Virus record (IMG/VR): IMGVR_UViG_3300005096_000102
Coordinates: 1 to 46,874 of that record
Reading direction: 5' to 3' (one strand)
Origin: a virus
Length of the DNA stretch: 46,874 nucleotides
The translations under genes were made by a program, and so were the position numbers. Every line of letters starts with the position of its first letter. Positions within the stretch are counted from its first letter, which is position 1. Under the pieces are notes generated by a model, which saw only the letters and a program-made list of their open reading frames with translations, was not told where the DNA came from and ran no database searches. Below are positions 38,724-46,689 of this stretch, in pieces.

Positions 38724-39294
38724 AGTTAATTTGGTCTTCGGCGTCTATTACTTCGTCTTGCGGCGACTCGTCGTGGTGACCAATTTGCCACTTGGAGTCA
38801 ATTCGCTTTAAGTCGTCCAAACAATTAAGTCCGGGTTGGTTTGCGTTTTGATAAAAGAGAACTCGGTAAGTCAGAACCAAAGCACCGGATGGGCTTTGCC
38901 CGTCGGCTTCGGTCTGATACTCAGTTGAAGTCAATTCAATGCGGTCGACGCATTCACCTAAAGTTTCGTCGACTTCCATAATGTCTTCAACTCGTTCCCC
39001 CATTACTTCTAGGTTGTAATCTAAGTTGTCGTCGGTGTCCCCGGCGGCAAGGCATTCAATCGAAAGGTTAAATTCACGCTTGTAAGTTTTAGGGGCTTCA
39101 TTAAAACGTTGGATGCCTTCATTCGACGGATAAATTAGGATTACCGGAAGGTTCTCAACCCAACTTGGGCCGGTCCTTCCAATAAAAACTTGCTTCCCCG
39201 CAGGGGTCCCAATTTCAATAAGAGTATCGCGAACGTACTCTCGTATCTTCCGTTTTAATAGCCGCATCTGTTTTATGAAGTAACAGCAAGGCAC
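38713..39294 (-). CDS. Tail terminator-like protein (gpU-like / Mu gp37 equivalent), 193 aa
   Basis: Probably caps the tail tube/sheath before head attachment. LLKRKIREYVRDTLIEI, KQVFIGRTGPSWVENLPVILIYP, REFNLSIECLA and LVLTYRVLFYQN follow the alpha/beta pattern of gpU-type terminators. The first start is GTG at 39294; ATG at 39267 would give a cleaner N-terminus and a shorter overlap with the gpFII-like gene. The usual gpZ gene is missing between these two. Confidence 0.7.
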   Translation of the reverse strand: MPCCYFIKQMRLLKRKIREYVRDTLIEIGTPAGKQVFIGRTGPSWVENLPVILIYPSNEGIQRFNEAPKTYKREFNLSIECLAAGDTDDNLDYNLEVMGERVEDIMEVDETLGECVDRIELTSTEYQTEADGQSPSGALVLTYRVLFYQNANQPGLNCLDDLKRIDSKWQIGHHDESPQDEVIDAEDQINFEE

Positions 39295-39595
39295 CGCCTT
39301 GACCGTCTTCCCTTTTATCGTTTACTTCGTAACGGGTGTCCCTAACTTGAACTTGGTCCCCCCGTTTAATATCGAATTTAACGTCGTTAAGATTAATACC
39401 TAGGGTCGGTTGGTTTGCTGAAATCACTTGTTCGGTATCTGGGTCAATAGCTTGATAGTTATTGTCAAACACCGCTTCAATTTTGTGAATTCCGCCGGCT
39501 TTAGGATAAAAGGTAACCGTCTCACCGAATGTTTTCATTCCGTGATTTAAAACCCGATCAACTTTTCCCCTAAAGTCACTCATTCCAACCCTCAC
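39215..39595 (-). CDS. Head-tail connector, lambda gpFII-like, 126 aa
   Basis: FGETVTFYPKAGG, IEAVFDNNYQAID, TLGINLNDVKFDIKRGDQVQVRDTRYEVND and GQGGALLLLH match the gpFII head-tail attachment family. It binds the connector after packaging and offers the docking surface for the tail. Length (126) is typical. It overlaps the gpU-like gene by 80 bp (or 53 bp if that gene starts at 39267). Confidence 0.78.
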   Translation of the reverse strand: MRVGMSDFRGKVDRVLNHGMKTFGETVTFYPKAGGIHKIEAVFDNNYQAIDPDTEQVISANQPTLGINLNDVKFDIKRGDQVQVRDTRYEVNDKREDGQGGALLLLHKTDAAIKTEDTRVRSRYSY

Positions 39596-39620
39596 TTAAA
39601 AGAGGCCCGAAGGCCCCTGA

Positions 39621-39968
39621 TTACATTCCGTTACCCGCGCCCGGTCCTAGTGGTAACAACACTTGAACGGGTGCCGTTGAAGCCGGTGCAACTCTATGAG
39701 CCGTCCCACAATCAAAGTCACCACCACCGGCGGCCACAACTTTGTTGGTCGCAGTAAGATAACCAACCAAGGCACCTTGTGCGAACGGAACCGAGTCCGG
39801 GTTTGGAACTTCAACAACTCCAACCGTTAAAAGTTCACCTTCAGCACCACTGAGAATTTTCCCGGTGGCCGCTCCAACAATCGTTCCAACTTGAACGAGT
39901 GCGCCTGACTCAACATCGGCGCCCGGAGTGAAAGGCATCATTTGTCCTGATTTTACAAAAGTTTTCAT
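39621..39968 (-). CDS. DUF2190 capsid decoration-like protein, 115 aa
   Basis: FVKSGQMMPFTPGADVESGALVQVGTIVG, GELLTVGVVEVPN and DFDCGTAHRVAPASTAPVQVLL match the DUF2190 family, thought to decorate or stabilise capsids of lambda-like heads. It directly follows the protease-capsid fusion gene, the usual place for the head decoration gene. Confidence 0.82.
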   Translation of the reverse strand: MKTFVKSGQMMPFTPGADVESGALVQVGTIVGAATGKILSGAEGELLTVGVVEVPNPDSVPFAQGALVGYLTATNKVVAAGGGDFDCGTAHRVAPASTAPVQVLLPLGPGAGNGM

Positions 39969-40007
39969 TTTTTACCTCTTATTTTTTAAGTTTAAAATTT
40001 TAGCCAA

Positions 40008-40025
40008 GGCGGCGATTAAGCCGCC
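40008..40025 (-). other. GC-rich hairpin after the capsid gene
   Basis: GGCGGC (40008-40013) and GCCGCC (40020-40025) pair perfectly around a 6-nt loop, 18 bp downstream of the capsid stop in the minus direction. No T-run follows closely on that strand. It probably protects the 3' end of the abundant capsid mRNA or reduces read-through; this is inference. Confidence 0.45.
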
Positions 40026-40042
40026 ACTTTTTCAATGAATAA

Positions 40043-42223
40043 TTAGACGCCGGCGTTTTTGTAGAACCCACGGTAATCCAAGATTCGCATTCCAAAAACA
40101 TAACGAATTTTTGTTTCCATGCCGTCAACTTCAAAGCCCTCACGAACTGAAATTTCAGGACCGCGACCGTCAAGTCGTGCCATTTCCGCCATTTCAACCA
40201 TTGCTTTAGCTGCGAACATGTACCACGCAGTTGACGAAGCGGCATCCAAGCGAGGCTCAACAATTTGTTGAAGGTTGCCCGAGAACGGGTTCACTTGACT
40301 GTTTTGGTTTGGTGTAACTTGGCTTAAGAATTGATTACCAGTCGTTTCAAGAGCCGCCGGCGTTACTAGGAAGTTGGCATTAAGTCCGCCTATTAATTCC
40401 CCGTCAAGGTCAAGGTGGGTTCTCATTGCTTGACGACCTTTGCCTAATGAAGCAATCGAAATAACCGAAGGCACGGCATCCAAGTTGTTGTGGCCCGCTG
40501 TATTGAATAGTGCCAAGTTTGTCTCAAGCATAACTTGCGAATTGATAATTAGGTTCCAAAAGATTTCACTTTCTTTTTCACGGGCACGTTTACCGAGTTT
40601 TGCGGCAATATCCGTGAATGCTCCGAGGTCATCATTCATCATGAGTTCCCAAGTTCGCCCAATGATCTTACCAAATTTTTCAACTTTGTAAGTTTCTTTA
40701 GACTCTTCAAGCGTTGTTCTCTCATACTCGCCGTGCTCATTAACCGGAGTTAAACGACCGCCGTCACTTAGCTTCATTTTGTTAATGTTTTTGAAATCGG
40801 GAACACTTGTTTCGTTCACGAACGGCATAAATGTTGCCGGGGCCGAAGCGTAAGAATCGGAAAGACTTTTGTTCGAAACGTCGGCTAAAACATTTGGAAA
40901 GTCTGAAGAGTGGTGCAACGCTCTAGTTGCAACTTCATTCTTAGTTAACGTGTGAGCGTTAGTCACGCCCTCACTTGCAAGAAAATTTCTTGCAGTTTGA
41001 ACGAGTGAGTCCGTGCGGAACTCAGTGTCGCCCTCTTCCAACTTATAAAGTGCTGGGTTCGTGCGGTGTAACAAACCTCTTACCGCCGCTTTTTTTCTTA
41101 ACTCTTTTTGTTCCATGTCTTTTACCTCGACTCGTTGGTTCATTGTTACACTGCTAGTTCTTTTTTCCATTTCTTCAAAAATAAGTGCACGGGCGTCCGT
41201 CACTGTAATCTTTGCGTCTCGGCAAAGAGTGTCCGCAAACTTCGGTTCAAGTTTTGCAACTGTAACCGCGCTGCGAATATCGTCTTGGCGTTTAATTTCG
41301 GCCAAGCGAATAGCTTCGGGGTCGACTTGCGTTGTTGCAACTTTTGCAGCACGCGCGGCATCGTCCGCAGCTTTTTTGTCTGCGGCTTCTTTGTCCGCAG
41401 CTTCTTTGTCGGCCGCTTCTTTGTCGGCCGCTTCTTTGTCGGTCGCCGCTTTTTCGTCGGCTTCCAATTTGTCGGCATCGGCATCTAATGCGGCCGCTTC
41501 CGTTTCCGTTGTAACGGCTTGTTCCTCTTCGCCTTCATTGCGTAACTCGAGGGCCTTTGCACGTTTGGCTTCGGCCTCTTTTCTTTTTATCTTAAACAGG
41601 CTCATGGCCCCCCCTTGTATTGGTTGATTTCTTATTACTTCAACGTCATTAAAAAATTGTTCGTCGAGACTTCGAGCTTGCGCCCCGTCGTCGGCGGGAA
41701 TTGCAACGAAACTTAATTCCATTGGTTCCCAATCAACCGCCCGCAAAACAGGTAAGTCTTCGAATTTTTGTTTTTGTTCTTCAAATTTATTCACGCGGTA
41801 ACCAATGCTTAACTTGGTAATAATTCCTTCGCGAATGTCTTGAACGGTTCCGGCTCGTTCGGGTCGGTTGGTCAAGCGAACTTTTGCAACCCCAATGTTT
41901 TGGCCGTCTTTGTCTTTTTCGATTCGGGCACTTTCGACTTTGCCTATAACATCGTCAAGACCACTAATGCCGCCCCCACCAAAAATACTTTGAGCGGTTC
42001 CGTGGTTGTCTAAGACCGGCGCACCGGACTTGAAACGTGAAAGGTTAACATGCGATTTTTTCAAACTTAACTCTTCGAAAAATTCCCCTTCAGAAAACGA
42101 AAACCTTTTTACTTTCGAACCAGTTGAGAAAACCACTTCAATACTATTTTCGTCCTCGTTGAAACTCGAAGCCCTGAAGCTTGCATGCAAACGTTCACGC
42201 TTAACTTTAATCTTGCGTTTCAT
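40043..42223 (-). CDS. Prohead protease - major capsid protein fusion, 726 aa
   Basis: Residues about 1-190 form an HK97-type prohead protease: PVLDNHG with the catalytic His (about 73), ITKLSIGYRV with the Ser (about 137) and EPMELSFVAIPADDGA. Residues about 205-350 are a scaffold-like helical linker with repeated AADKE units (encoded by 15-bp repeats at 41372-41446). Residues about 355-726 form the major capsid protein (RKKAAVRGLLHRTNPALYK ... VEKFGKIIGRTWELMMNDD, ISVREGFEVDGMETKIRYVFGM). The capsid would be matured by self-cleavage of the protease and linker. The start overlaps the portal gene by 17 bp. No stop or frameshift separates the parts. Confidence 0.88.
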   Translation of the reverse strand: MKRKIKVKRERLHASFRASSFNEDENSIEVVFSTGSKVKRFSFSEGEFFEELSLKKSHVNLSRFKSGAPVLDNHGTAQSIFGGGGISGLDDVIGKVESARIEKDKDGQNIGVAKVRLTNRPERAGTVQDIREGIITKLSIGYRVNKFEEQKQKFEDLPVLRAVDWEPMELSFVAIPADDGAQARSLDEQFFNDVEVIRNQPIQGGAMSLFKIKRKEAEAKRAKALELRNEGEEEQAVTTETEAAALDADADKLEADEKAATDKEAADKEAADKEAADKEAADKKAADDAARAAKVATTQVDPEAIRLAEIKRQDDIRSAVTVAKLEPKFADTLCRDAKITVTDARALIFEEMEKRTSSVTMNQRVEVKDMEQKELRKKAAVRGLLHRTNPALYKLEEGDTEFRTDSLVQTARNFLASEGVTNAHTLTKNEVATRALHHSSDFPNVLADVSNKSLSDSYASAPATFMPFVNETSVPDFKNINKMKLSDGGRLTPVNEHGEYERTTLEESKETYKVEKFGKIIGRTWELMMNDDLGAFTDIAAKLGKRAREKESEIFWNLIINSQVMLETNLALFNTAGHNNLDAVPSVISIASLGKGRQAMRTHLDLDGELIGGLNANFLVTPAALETTGNQFLSQVTPNQNSQVNPFSGNLQQIVEPRLDAASSTAWYMFAAKAMVEMAEMARLDGRGPEISVREGFEVDGMETKIRYVFGMRILDYRGFYKNAGV
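41372..41446 (-). repeat. Five 15-bp tandem repeats coding for AADKE units
   Basis: The plus-strand unit TTCTTTGTCGGCCGC is repeated five times (41372, 41387, 41402, 41417, 41432) with a few base changes. It encodes five consecutive Ala-Ala-Asp-Lys-Glu-type pentapeptides in the linker of the protease-capsid fusion. Unit number could change by slippage; the reading frame is kept in 15-bp steps. Confidence 0.85.
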
Positions 42224-43652
42224 TTGACGGTTCCCCCTCTTTGTTTGAATCTTGACTTCGTCCGTTCTTCGCAGTCTTGCGGGCGTCCGAGTCTAAGGTT
42301 AATCCTAATTTGTCAATTGCATCAATGTCGCTTTTGTATTTTGCCAAGTGTTCGCTTGGGTCGCCGCCTTGGGACATGATTTCGTCAGACAATGTTGTTA
42401 TGCCCGCACGAATTGAGTCAACGATTGCCGGAACTTCTTTAGTTGGGTCAATCATTTCACGCCTTGGCGGAACAAACCTATGAGTTGCCCCCGAAGCATT
42501 AACCCCTTGAATTGCTAAGACCTGTTTGAAGTCATTGAGCACCGGAGTTAAAAATCTTAATTCCATAATTTGTTTTTGCCACTTCTTAACTAAGCGACTG
42601 AATTCAATCCAACCCATTCGGCCACTTGAAAAATTCGTGTCGCTAAAGTCCCCGGTTAAACTTTCGTAAGTTATCCCATAGCCCGCGGCCACGTTATGAA
42701 GTTCGGTCGAAGTAAACTCTTTGTAATTTTCTGGAGTTGGTAAGTTCGGGAACTCGATTGTTTTACCGGCGGGAAGCTCTTCAATGAGTGCCGGCTCTAA
42801 GCGTTCCATTAAGTCGCAATCGTCGTCGTCGTCGGTTGAACTATCAATTGAAAGGTCTCTTACAAATGCTGTAAAACAAGCCGCGACTTTTTGCCTCATG
42901 ACCGTCGCGTCGGCGAAATCGTCGAGGTCTTTTATTCGGACCATGCAAGGCGTGCCCCAAGGGATGCCTCGGGCTTGGCCCGGTCGGTCCATTCTATATA
43001 TGTGGTAAATTTCGTCGGCGGGAACTCTCTTGGCTTCAACAGAAGAAAACAAACCATGTTTGTCCTGCCCGCCGGGGTGCCTATTATAAAGCCAATAAGC
43101 AACCCTTCGACCTTGTTGGTCGAACTCAATCCCTTGAATAATTGTGTTCCCTTTTTCGGGGGCGAGACCGGTCTTAACAATCGCTAAGAAGTCCGACTCT
43201 AAAACTTGATATTGTAGCGGGAAGCTCATTGCGGTATTAAACCGCTTACGAACTAAAACTTCGCCCGACTCAACAACGGCTTCCATTATTAAACCTTGCA
43301 GTCCGTCAAGGTTGTGGTGCCCATCAAAGTCGCAGTCAGTCGAACTTGCCCAACGTTTCCAAGCCTCTTCAACCGGCCCGTCTTTGTCAGTAAAACCACT
43401 TTCATTAAATTGAACCTTAATCCCGGCGCCGACTATATTAGACGACAAAACCATTATGGCTTTAGCAACATACGAATTATTACGACGAAGGTCCCGCGAA
43501 CGGCCCCTTAACATCGGCAACGCAATCGAGGTCTCACCGTTGGCCGAGCGCCCGGAAGCGAACCAACTTTTTAGCCTTTTAGATTTTGACGCGGCGTCGT
43601 AACCACGTTTGGATTTTGAAGTTTTCTTGTTGCGCCATAGATTGAATTTCAT
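42207..43652 (-). CDS. Portal protein, lambda gpB family, 481 aa
   Basis: Forms the dodecameric entry ring of the head. GRSRDLRRNNSYVAKAIMVLSSNIVGAGIKVQ, VEEAWKRWASSTDCDFDG, GLIMEAVVESGEVLVRKRF and RPGQARGIPWGTPCMVRIKDLDDFADATVMRQKVAACF are typical for the lambda-type portal family. Length (481) is slightly short of lambda gpB (533). It lies between gpW and the protease-capsid gene, the lambda order. Confidence 0.92.
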   Translation of the reverse strand: MKFNLWRNKKTSKSKRGYDAASKSKRLKSWFASGRSANGETSIALPMLRGRSRDLRRNNSYVAKAIMVLSSNIVGAGIKVQFNESGFTDKDGPVEEAWKRWASSTDCDFDGHHNLDGLQGLIMEAVVESGEVLVRKRFNTAMSFPLQYQVLESDFLAIVKTGLAPEKGNTIIQGIEFDQQGRRVAYWLYNRHPGGQDKHGLFSSVEAKRVPADEIYHIYRMDRPGQARGIPWGTPCMVRIKDLDDFADATVMRQKVAACFTAFVRDLSIDSSTDDDDDCDLMERLEPALIEELPAGKTIEFPNLPTPENYKEFTSTELHNVAAGYGITYESLTGDFSDTNFSSGRMGWIEFSRLVKKWQKQIMELRFLTPVLNDFKQVLAIQGVNASGATHRFVPPRREMIDPTKEVPAIVDSIRAGITTLSDEIMSQGGDPSEHLAKYKSDIDAIDKLGLTLDSDARKTAKNGRSQDSNKEGEPSNETQD

Positions 43653-43653
43653 T

Positions 43654-43896
43654 TTAACAGTCGCCCAATCCTTTAGAGTGACGGCCCGTTATGCGCCGCC
43701 CGCCGAAGAGTCCGGGTTCCCCGCACTTCTTACCGTTGAGTTCTTTTTTCATTAGGTTTCGGATTTTTAGCATTTCGTCAAGTCGTCGATACTCGACTTC
43801 TTTGTCCGTGTACTTAACTCGAAGGACGCCGTCGGTAATTGCTTTTTCAAGGGCAACTAAATTTTCTTGCGTAAACGCAGTGTCATTTTTCGCCAA
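43654..43896 (-). CDS. gpW-like head-tail joining protein, 80 aa
   Basis: FTQENLVALEKAITDGVLRVKYTDKEVEYRRLDEMLKIRNLMKKEL matches the gpW family, which stabilises packaged DNA and prepares the connector. The size is close to lambda gpW (68 aa). It sits between the large terminase subunit and the portal, the lambda order. Confidence 0.85.
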   Translation of the reverse strand: MAKNDTAFTQENLVALEKAITDGVLRVKYTDKEVEYRRLDEMLKIRNLMKKELNGKKCGEPGLFGGRRITGRHSKGLGDC

Positions 43897-43917
43897 AGAC
43901 TATCCCCCCGAATGCCG

Positions 43918-45849
43918 TTACCAAAAAGTTGAGCGGCGTTTCTTCTTTTGAGAAGTTTGGCCCGCTTCCTTTTTTGTGTCACGTTTATTATTCTTTTTTT
44001 TCAGAGGTTTCGCAACCCCCATGTTTCTTTCAAAGCGAAGCCAATCATTTTCTTTAAAACGGTCGATGCCAACCAATGACGCGACGGCCCGATTATATAC
44101 ACGAACGTCGAGTGCTTCGTTTCGTTCTCGCGATTTAACCCACTCACTTACCGCATACCCCCGATTGTTATTTCTGACTATTACTTTTTCCGCCGTGAGT
44201 TGTTTGAAATACTCTTCGTCGTACTGCGGAAAATGACAAAACCCGCTCGGGTATTGGTCTTCGCCGATTGGCCGGTCTAATTTTAACCAAGAATAAAGTT
44301 CGCTTTTTAAAAGTGACACGCCGACCGACCAGACCTTTACACCCCTTTTGTATAGCTTCCCACTATGCCGGTAATCAATAGTTCGCGGCATCCCCACCGG
44401 AATGGCCATGTTGTCCGACCCCTTCAAAGGTACAACTCGAGTGATTGGAAATTTGCGACAAAAGTTATAGACGTGATTTGTATTATATCCTGAATCGACC
44501 CCGACCAAACGCAAGGGCATTTCAATGTCGGTGCCGGCAACATTGTAACTTCGCTCCAAAAACTCTTCAAATTTTTTCCAAACTTCGGGTTGGTCTGTTC
44601 GCCCGGTTAAGACAACGTAGTCAACCGACCAACTCTCTTTGAGCCGGCCCCAAGCCACAACCTCAATTTCAATTCTATCTTTTTGAATATCAGCGGCGGC
44701 CGTTAAAAATAAACCCCCCGGCGGAACAACTCCAACCGTGTACTCTTCGCGGGCATGATACAAAACTTTCCACTCGGGCGAGTCGCCTTCTTCGCGGTAA
44801 GTTTTCCCCAAGACCGTGTTAACAAAGGCCCGCATTTTCTCGGTCTTCTTCTCTTCTTCCAATTCCTTTTTAGCCGCTTCAAACTCTTCGGCGGCCTCGC
44901 TCCAAGAATACCAACCCACCGGCGAGTACAAAGAATTCAAATGGAAGCCAACAACTTTAGACTCTGGGTTTTGGGCAACCCACTTGCCGGCCTTTAACAT
45001 TTTAGTTTTTTGGTTCTCTGGTATTCCGACGCCGCACTCAATGCAATAGTATAGAACCGTTTGCGACTTACCCTCTTCCCATTGTAAATTTTTAAAACTT
45101 AGTTTTTGGAAGTGGTTGCAGTCCGGGCACGGCACTTCATAATATCGTTGGTCGCTTAATTGGAATTCCGAATCGATCTTTGAAGACCCGTCAATAGTGG
45201 GTGTTGAAACTAGAAACGCTTTACGTTTTGAAAATGTCCTCGACCTCGCTAACGCTAAACTAATTGGGTCCCCTTGACCGTCAACGTCTTGCGGGTATTC
45301 GTCGACCTCGTCTAAAAAAAGAAACCGAGCGGGCATTGATTTAAGACCCGCAACCGAATTCGAACCGGTCATTACTAAAGCCCCACCGTCAAAACTCTTT
45401 TGCAATATTGTATTATTAGAGTCACGCGACTTTGCCGCTGCAACTTTTTTCCGAAGCCTTGGCGACTCGGCAATCAATGGTTCGATTCTTAGTCGTGAGT
45501 TTCTTCGAGCGTCTTCCACTCGAGGTAAAACCATTAAGAGCGGACCGGGTGAGTTGTCAATTATGTAACCAATCCAATTGTTACCGGCTTCGGTTCCCCC
45601 AACTTGGGCGCCCTTTTTAAACACAACCTTGCGGGCGGGGTGGTCCGAACTTAGAACGTCCATAATTTCTTTAAGGTATGGGGTCCGCTCGGTTCGCCAA
45701 GGGCCCGCTTCGCTTGCAGCTTTTGAACTTAACATTCTATGTTTGTCCGCCCAATCACTCACTCGAAGGATTGGTTCGGGTTTCATTGCTTCATAAAACC
45801 ATTGGTCAACGTCTTCAACTTCCAAGGGACAACCAAACCATAACGGCAA
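43918..45849 (-). CDS. Terminase large subunit, lambda gpA family, 643 aa
   Basis: The packaging motor and cos nuclease. Walker A-like KKGAQVGGTEAGNNW (about residue 80), FLFLDEVDEYPQDVDGQGDP as Walker B (about 180), a Cys cluster (YEVPCPDC ... YYCIECG, about 238-273) and the nuclease Asp motif LVGVDSGYNTNHVY (about 448) identify the gpA family, whose members mostly cut at cos sites. The TTG at 45849 is the first possible start. It overlaps the tail of the 28-residue membrane ORF and lacks its own clear ribosome site, so coupled translation is likely. ATG at residue 22 is an alternative. Confidence 0.93.
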   Translation of the reverse strand: MPLWFGCPLEVEDVDQWFYEAMKPEPILRVSDWADKHRMLSSKAASEAGPWRTERTPYLKEIMDVLSSDHPARKVVFKKGAQVGGTEAGNNWIGYIIDNSPGPLLMVLPRVEDARRNSRLRIEPLIAESPRLRKKVAAAKSRDSNNTILQKSFDGGALVMTGSNSVAGLKSMPARFLFLDEVDEYPQDVDGQGDPISLALARSRTFSKRKAFLVSTPTIDGSSKIDSEFQLSDQRYYEVPCPDCNHFQKLSFKNLQWEEGKSQTVLYYCIECGVGIPENQKTKMLKAGKWVAQNPESKVVGFHLNSLYSPVGWYSWSEAAEEFEAAKKELEEEKKTEKMRAFVNTVLGKTYREEGDSPEWKVLYHAREEYTVGVVPPGGLFLTAAADIQKDRIEIEVVAWGRLKESWSVDYVVLTGRTDQPEVWKKFEEFLERSYNVAGTDIEMPLRLVGVDSGYNTNHVYNFCRKFPITRVVPLKGSDNMAIPVGMPRTIDYRHSGKLYKRGVKVWSVGVSLLKSELYSWLKLDRPIGEDQYPSGFCHFPQYDEEYFKQLTAEKVIVRNNNRGYAVSEWVKSRERNEALDVRVYNRAVASLVGIDRFKENDWLRFERNMGVAKPLKKKNNKRDTKKEAGQTSQKKKRRSTFW

Positions 45850-45901
45850 TGCAAAAAATTATAATCATAATCAACATTGAAAGGGACTCGCCGGCGTTCA
45901 T
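45815..45901 (-). CDS. Membrane microprotein between the terminase genes, 28 aa
   Basis: A short ORF: MNAGESLSMLI, then a continuous hydrophobic run (MIIIFCIAVMVWLSL), ending GS. Its ATG overlaps the stop of the small-subunit gene (ATGA) and has AGAGG 8 bp upstream, a better site than the large-subunit start possesses. Its stop lies 35 bp inside the large-subunit gene in another frame. It may be a single-span membrane peptide or mainly a translational coupler for the terminase gene. Confidence 0.5.
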   Translation of the reverse strand: MNAGESLSMLIMIIIFCIAVMVWLSLGS

Positions 45902-46689
45902 TTCTGCAACCTCTTTAAGTTCTCGAGGGCTTTATTAATGGCGTGGCTCAAAGTTGTCTGCAATTCGATCAAGTCTTTACACGCTAAAAGGTCTGGGCCG
46001 TACTGTTCGGGAATGTTTTGAATGGCGTCCCGAGTCTCAACGCCTATTTTCATGATTCGTTTTCTTAGTTGTTCACCGTCAACGAGTATTCCTTTGTCAA
46101 TGTCGAGCTTCATTTGTAACTGTTCGGCCTTGAGGGCCTCGGTAAGTGCGCGGTGTTTCTGATATTTTTCAGCGTTCGTAAGTAAAACATCTTTAGCGGT
46201 AACAATTTTTTTACCCTCAAAGTCTTCCACTTGAACGTCATCAGCAAAATAATAGCCCGACTCGTTATCTAAAACTAGACCGTCGAACTTTTGTTTCCTA
46301 AACTGTTCGGCATGTACCTCTTCGCGGCTAAGTTTTTCTTTTGGTTTGTCATCGGCTTTGCCGGTTTTCACATTATTTTCTTCGCCGGTGACCTTCGAAG
46401 CGCCCTGTTGTTCGGCCTCTTTGGCGTTTGTTTGCTGTTGAGGGCTCTGTTTTTTACCAACTAACTTACCCTTTTTTAATTTCTCAACGGCTTGTTCTTG
46501 CGAGGTGGCCGCATCCGTGCACGCGTCGAGCGCAAAGGTGGCCGCATCATAATCAATTTTACGGTGGCGGTCCCCCTCAACAGTAACGAAACACTCTTCA
46601 GGGATAAATCCCTGTTTTATCTTTTGCCGAATGTTTGACTCGTTGCACCCGCGCCGCCGCGCAAGTTCCCGAATTGACACTAATTCCAA
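45898..46689 (-). CDS. Terminase small subunit, Nu1-like, 263 aa
   Basis: Recognises packaging sites and delivers the DNA to the large subunit. The N-terminus has VSIRELARRRGCNESNIRQKIKQGFIP, a winged-HTH-type DNA-binding segment typical for small subunits, then a long low-complexity charged linker (about residues 80-150), and a helical C-terminal part likely used to bind the large subunit. The TTG at 46689 with GGGGGG 8 bp upstream gives this N-terminus. The longer frame to 46794 would translate what looks like promoter DNA, so it is not preferred. Confidence 0.75.
   Translation of the reverse strand: MELVSIRELARRRGCNESNIRQKIKQGFIPEECFVTVEGDRHRKIDYDAATFALDACTDAATSQEQAVEKLKKGKLVGKKQSPQQQTNAKEAEQQGASKVTGEENNVKTGKADDKPKEKLSREEVHAEQFRKQKFDGLVLDNESGYYFADDVQVEDFEGKKIVTAKDVLLTNAEKYQKHRALTEALKAEQLQMKLDIDKGILVDGEQLRKRIMKIGVETRDAIQNIPEQYGPDLLACKDLIELQTTLSHAINKALENLKRLQK

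Noticed and set aside
41372-41446. Short regular repeats considered as a CRISPR-like array
   Set aside because: Units are 15 bp, contiguous without spacers, and encode pentapeptides in frame within the capsid fusion.
41061-41627. 188-codon plus-strand ORF opposite the capsid gene
   Set aside because: It is a low-complexity shadow of the repeat-rich protease-capsid linker; the minus-strand frame carries clear motifs.
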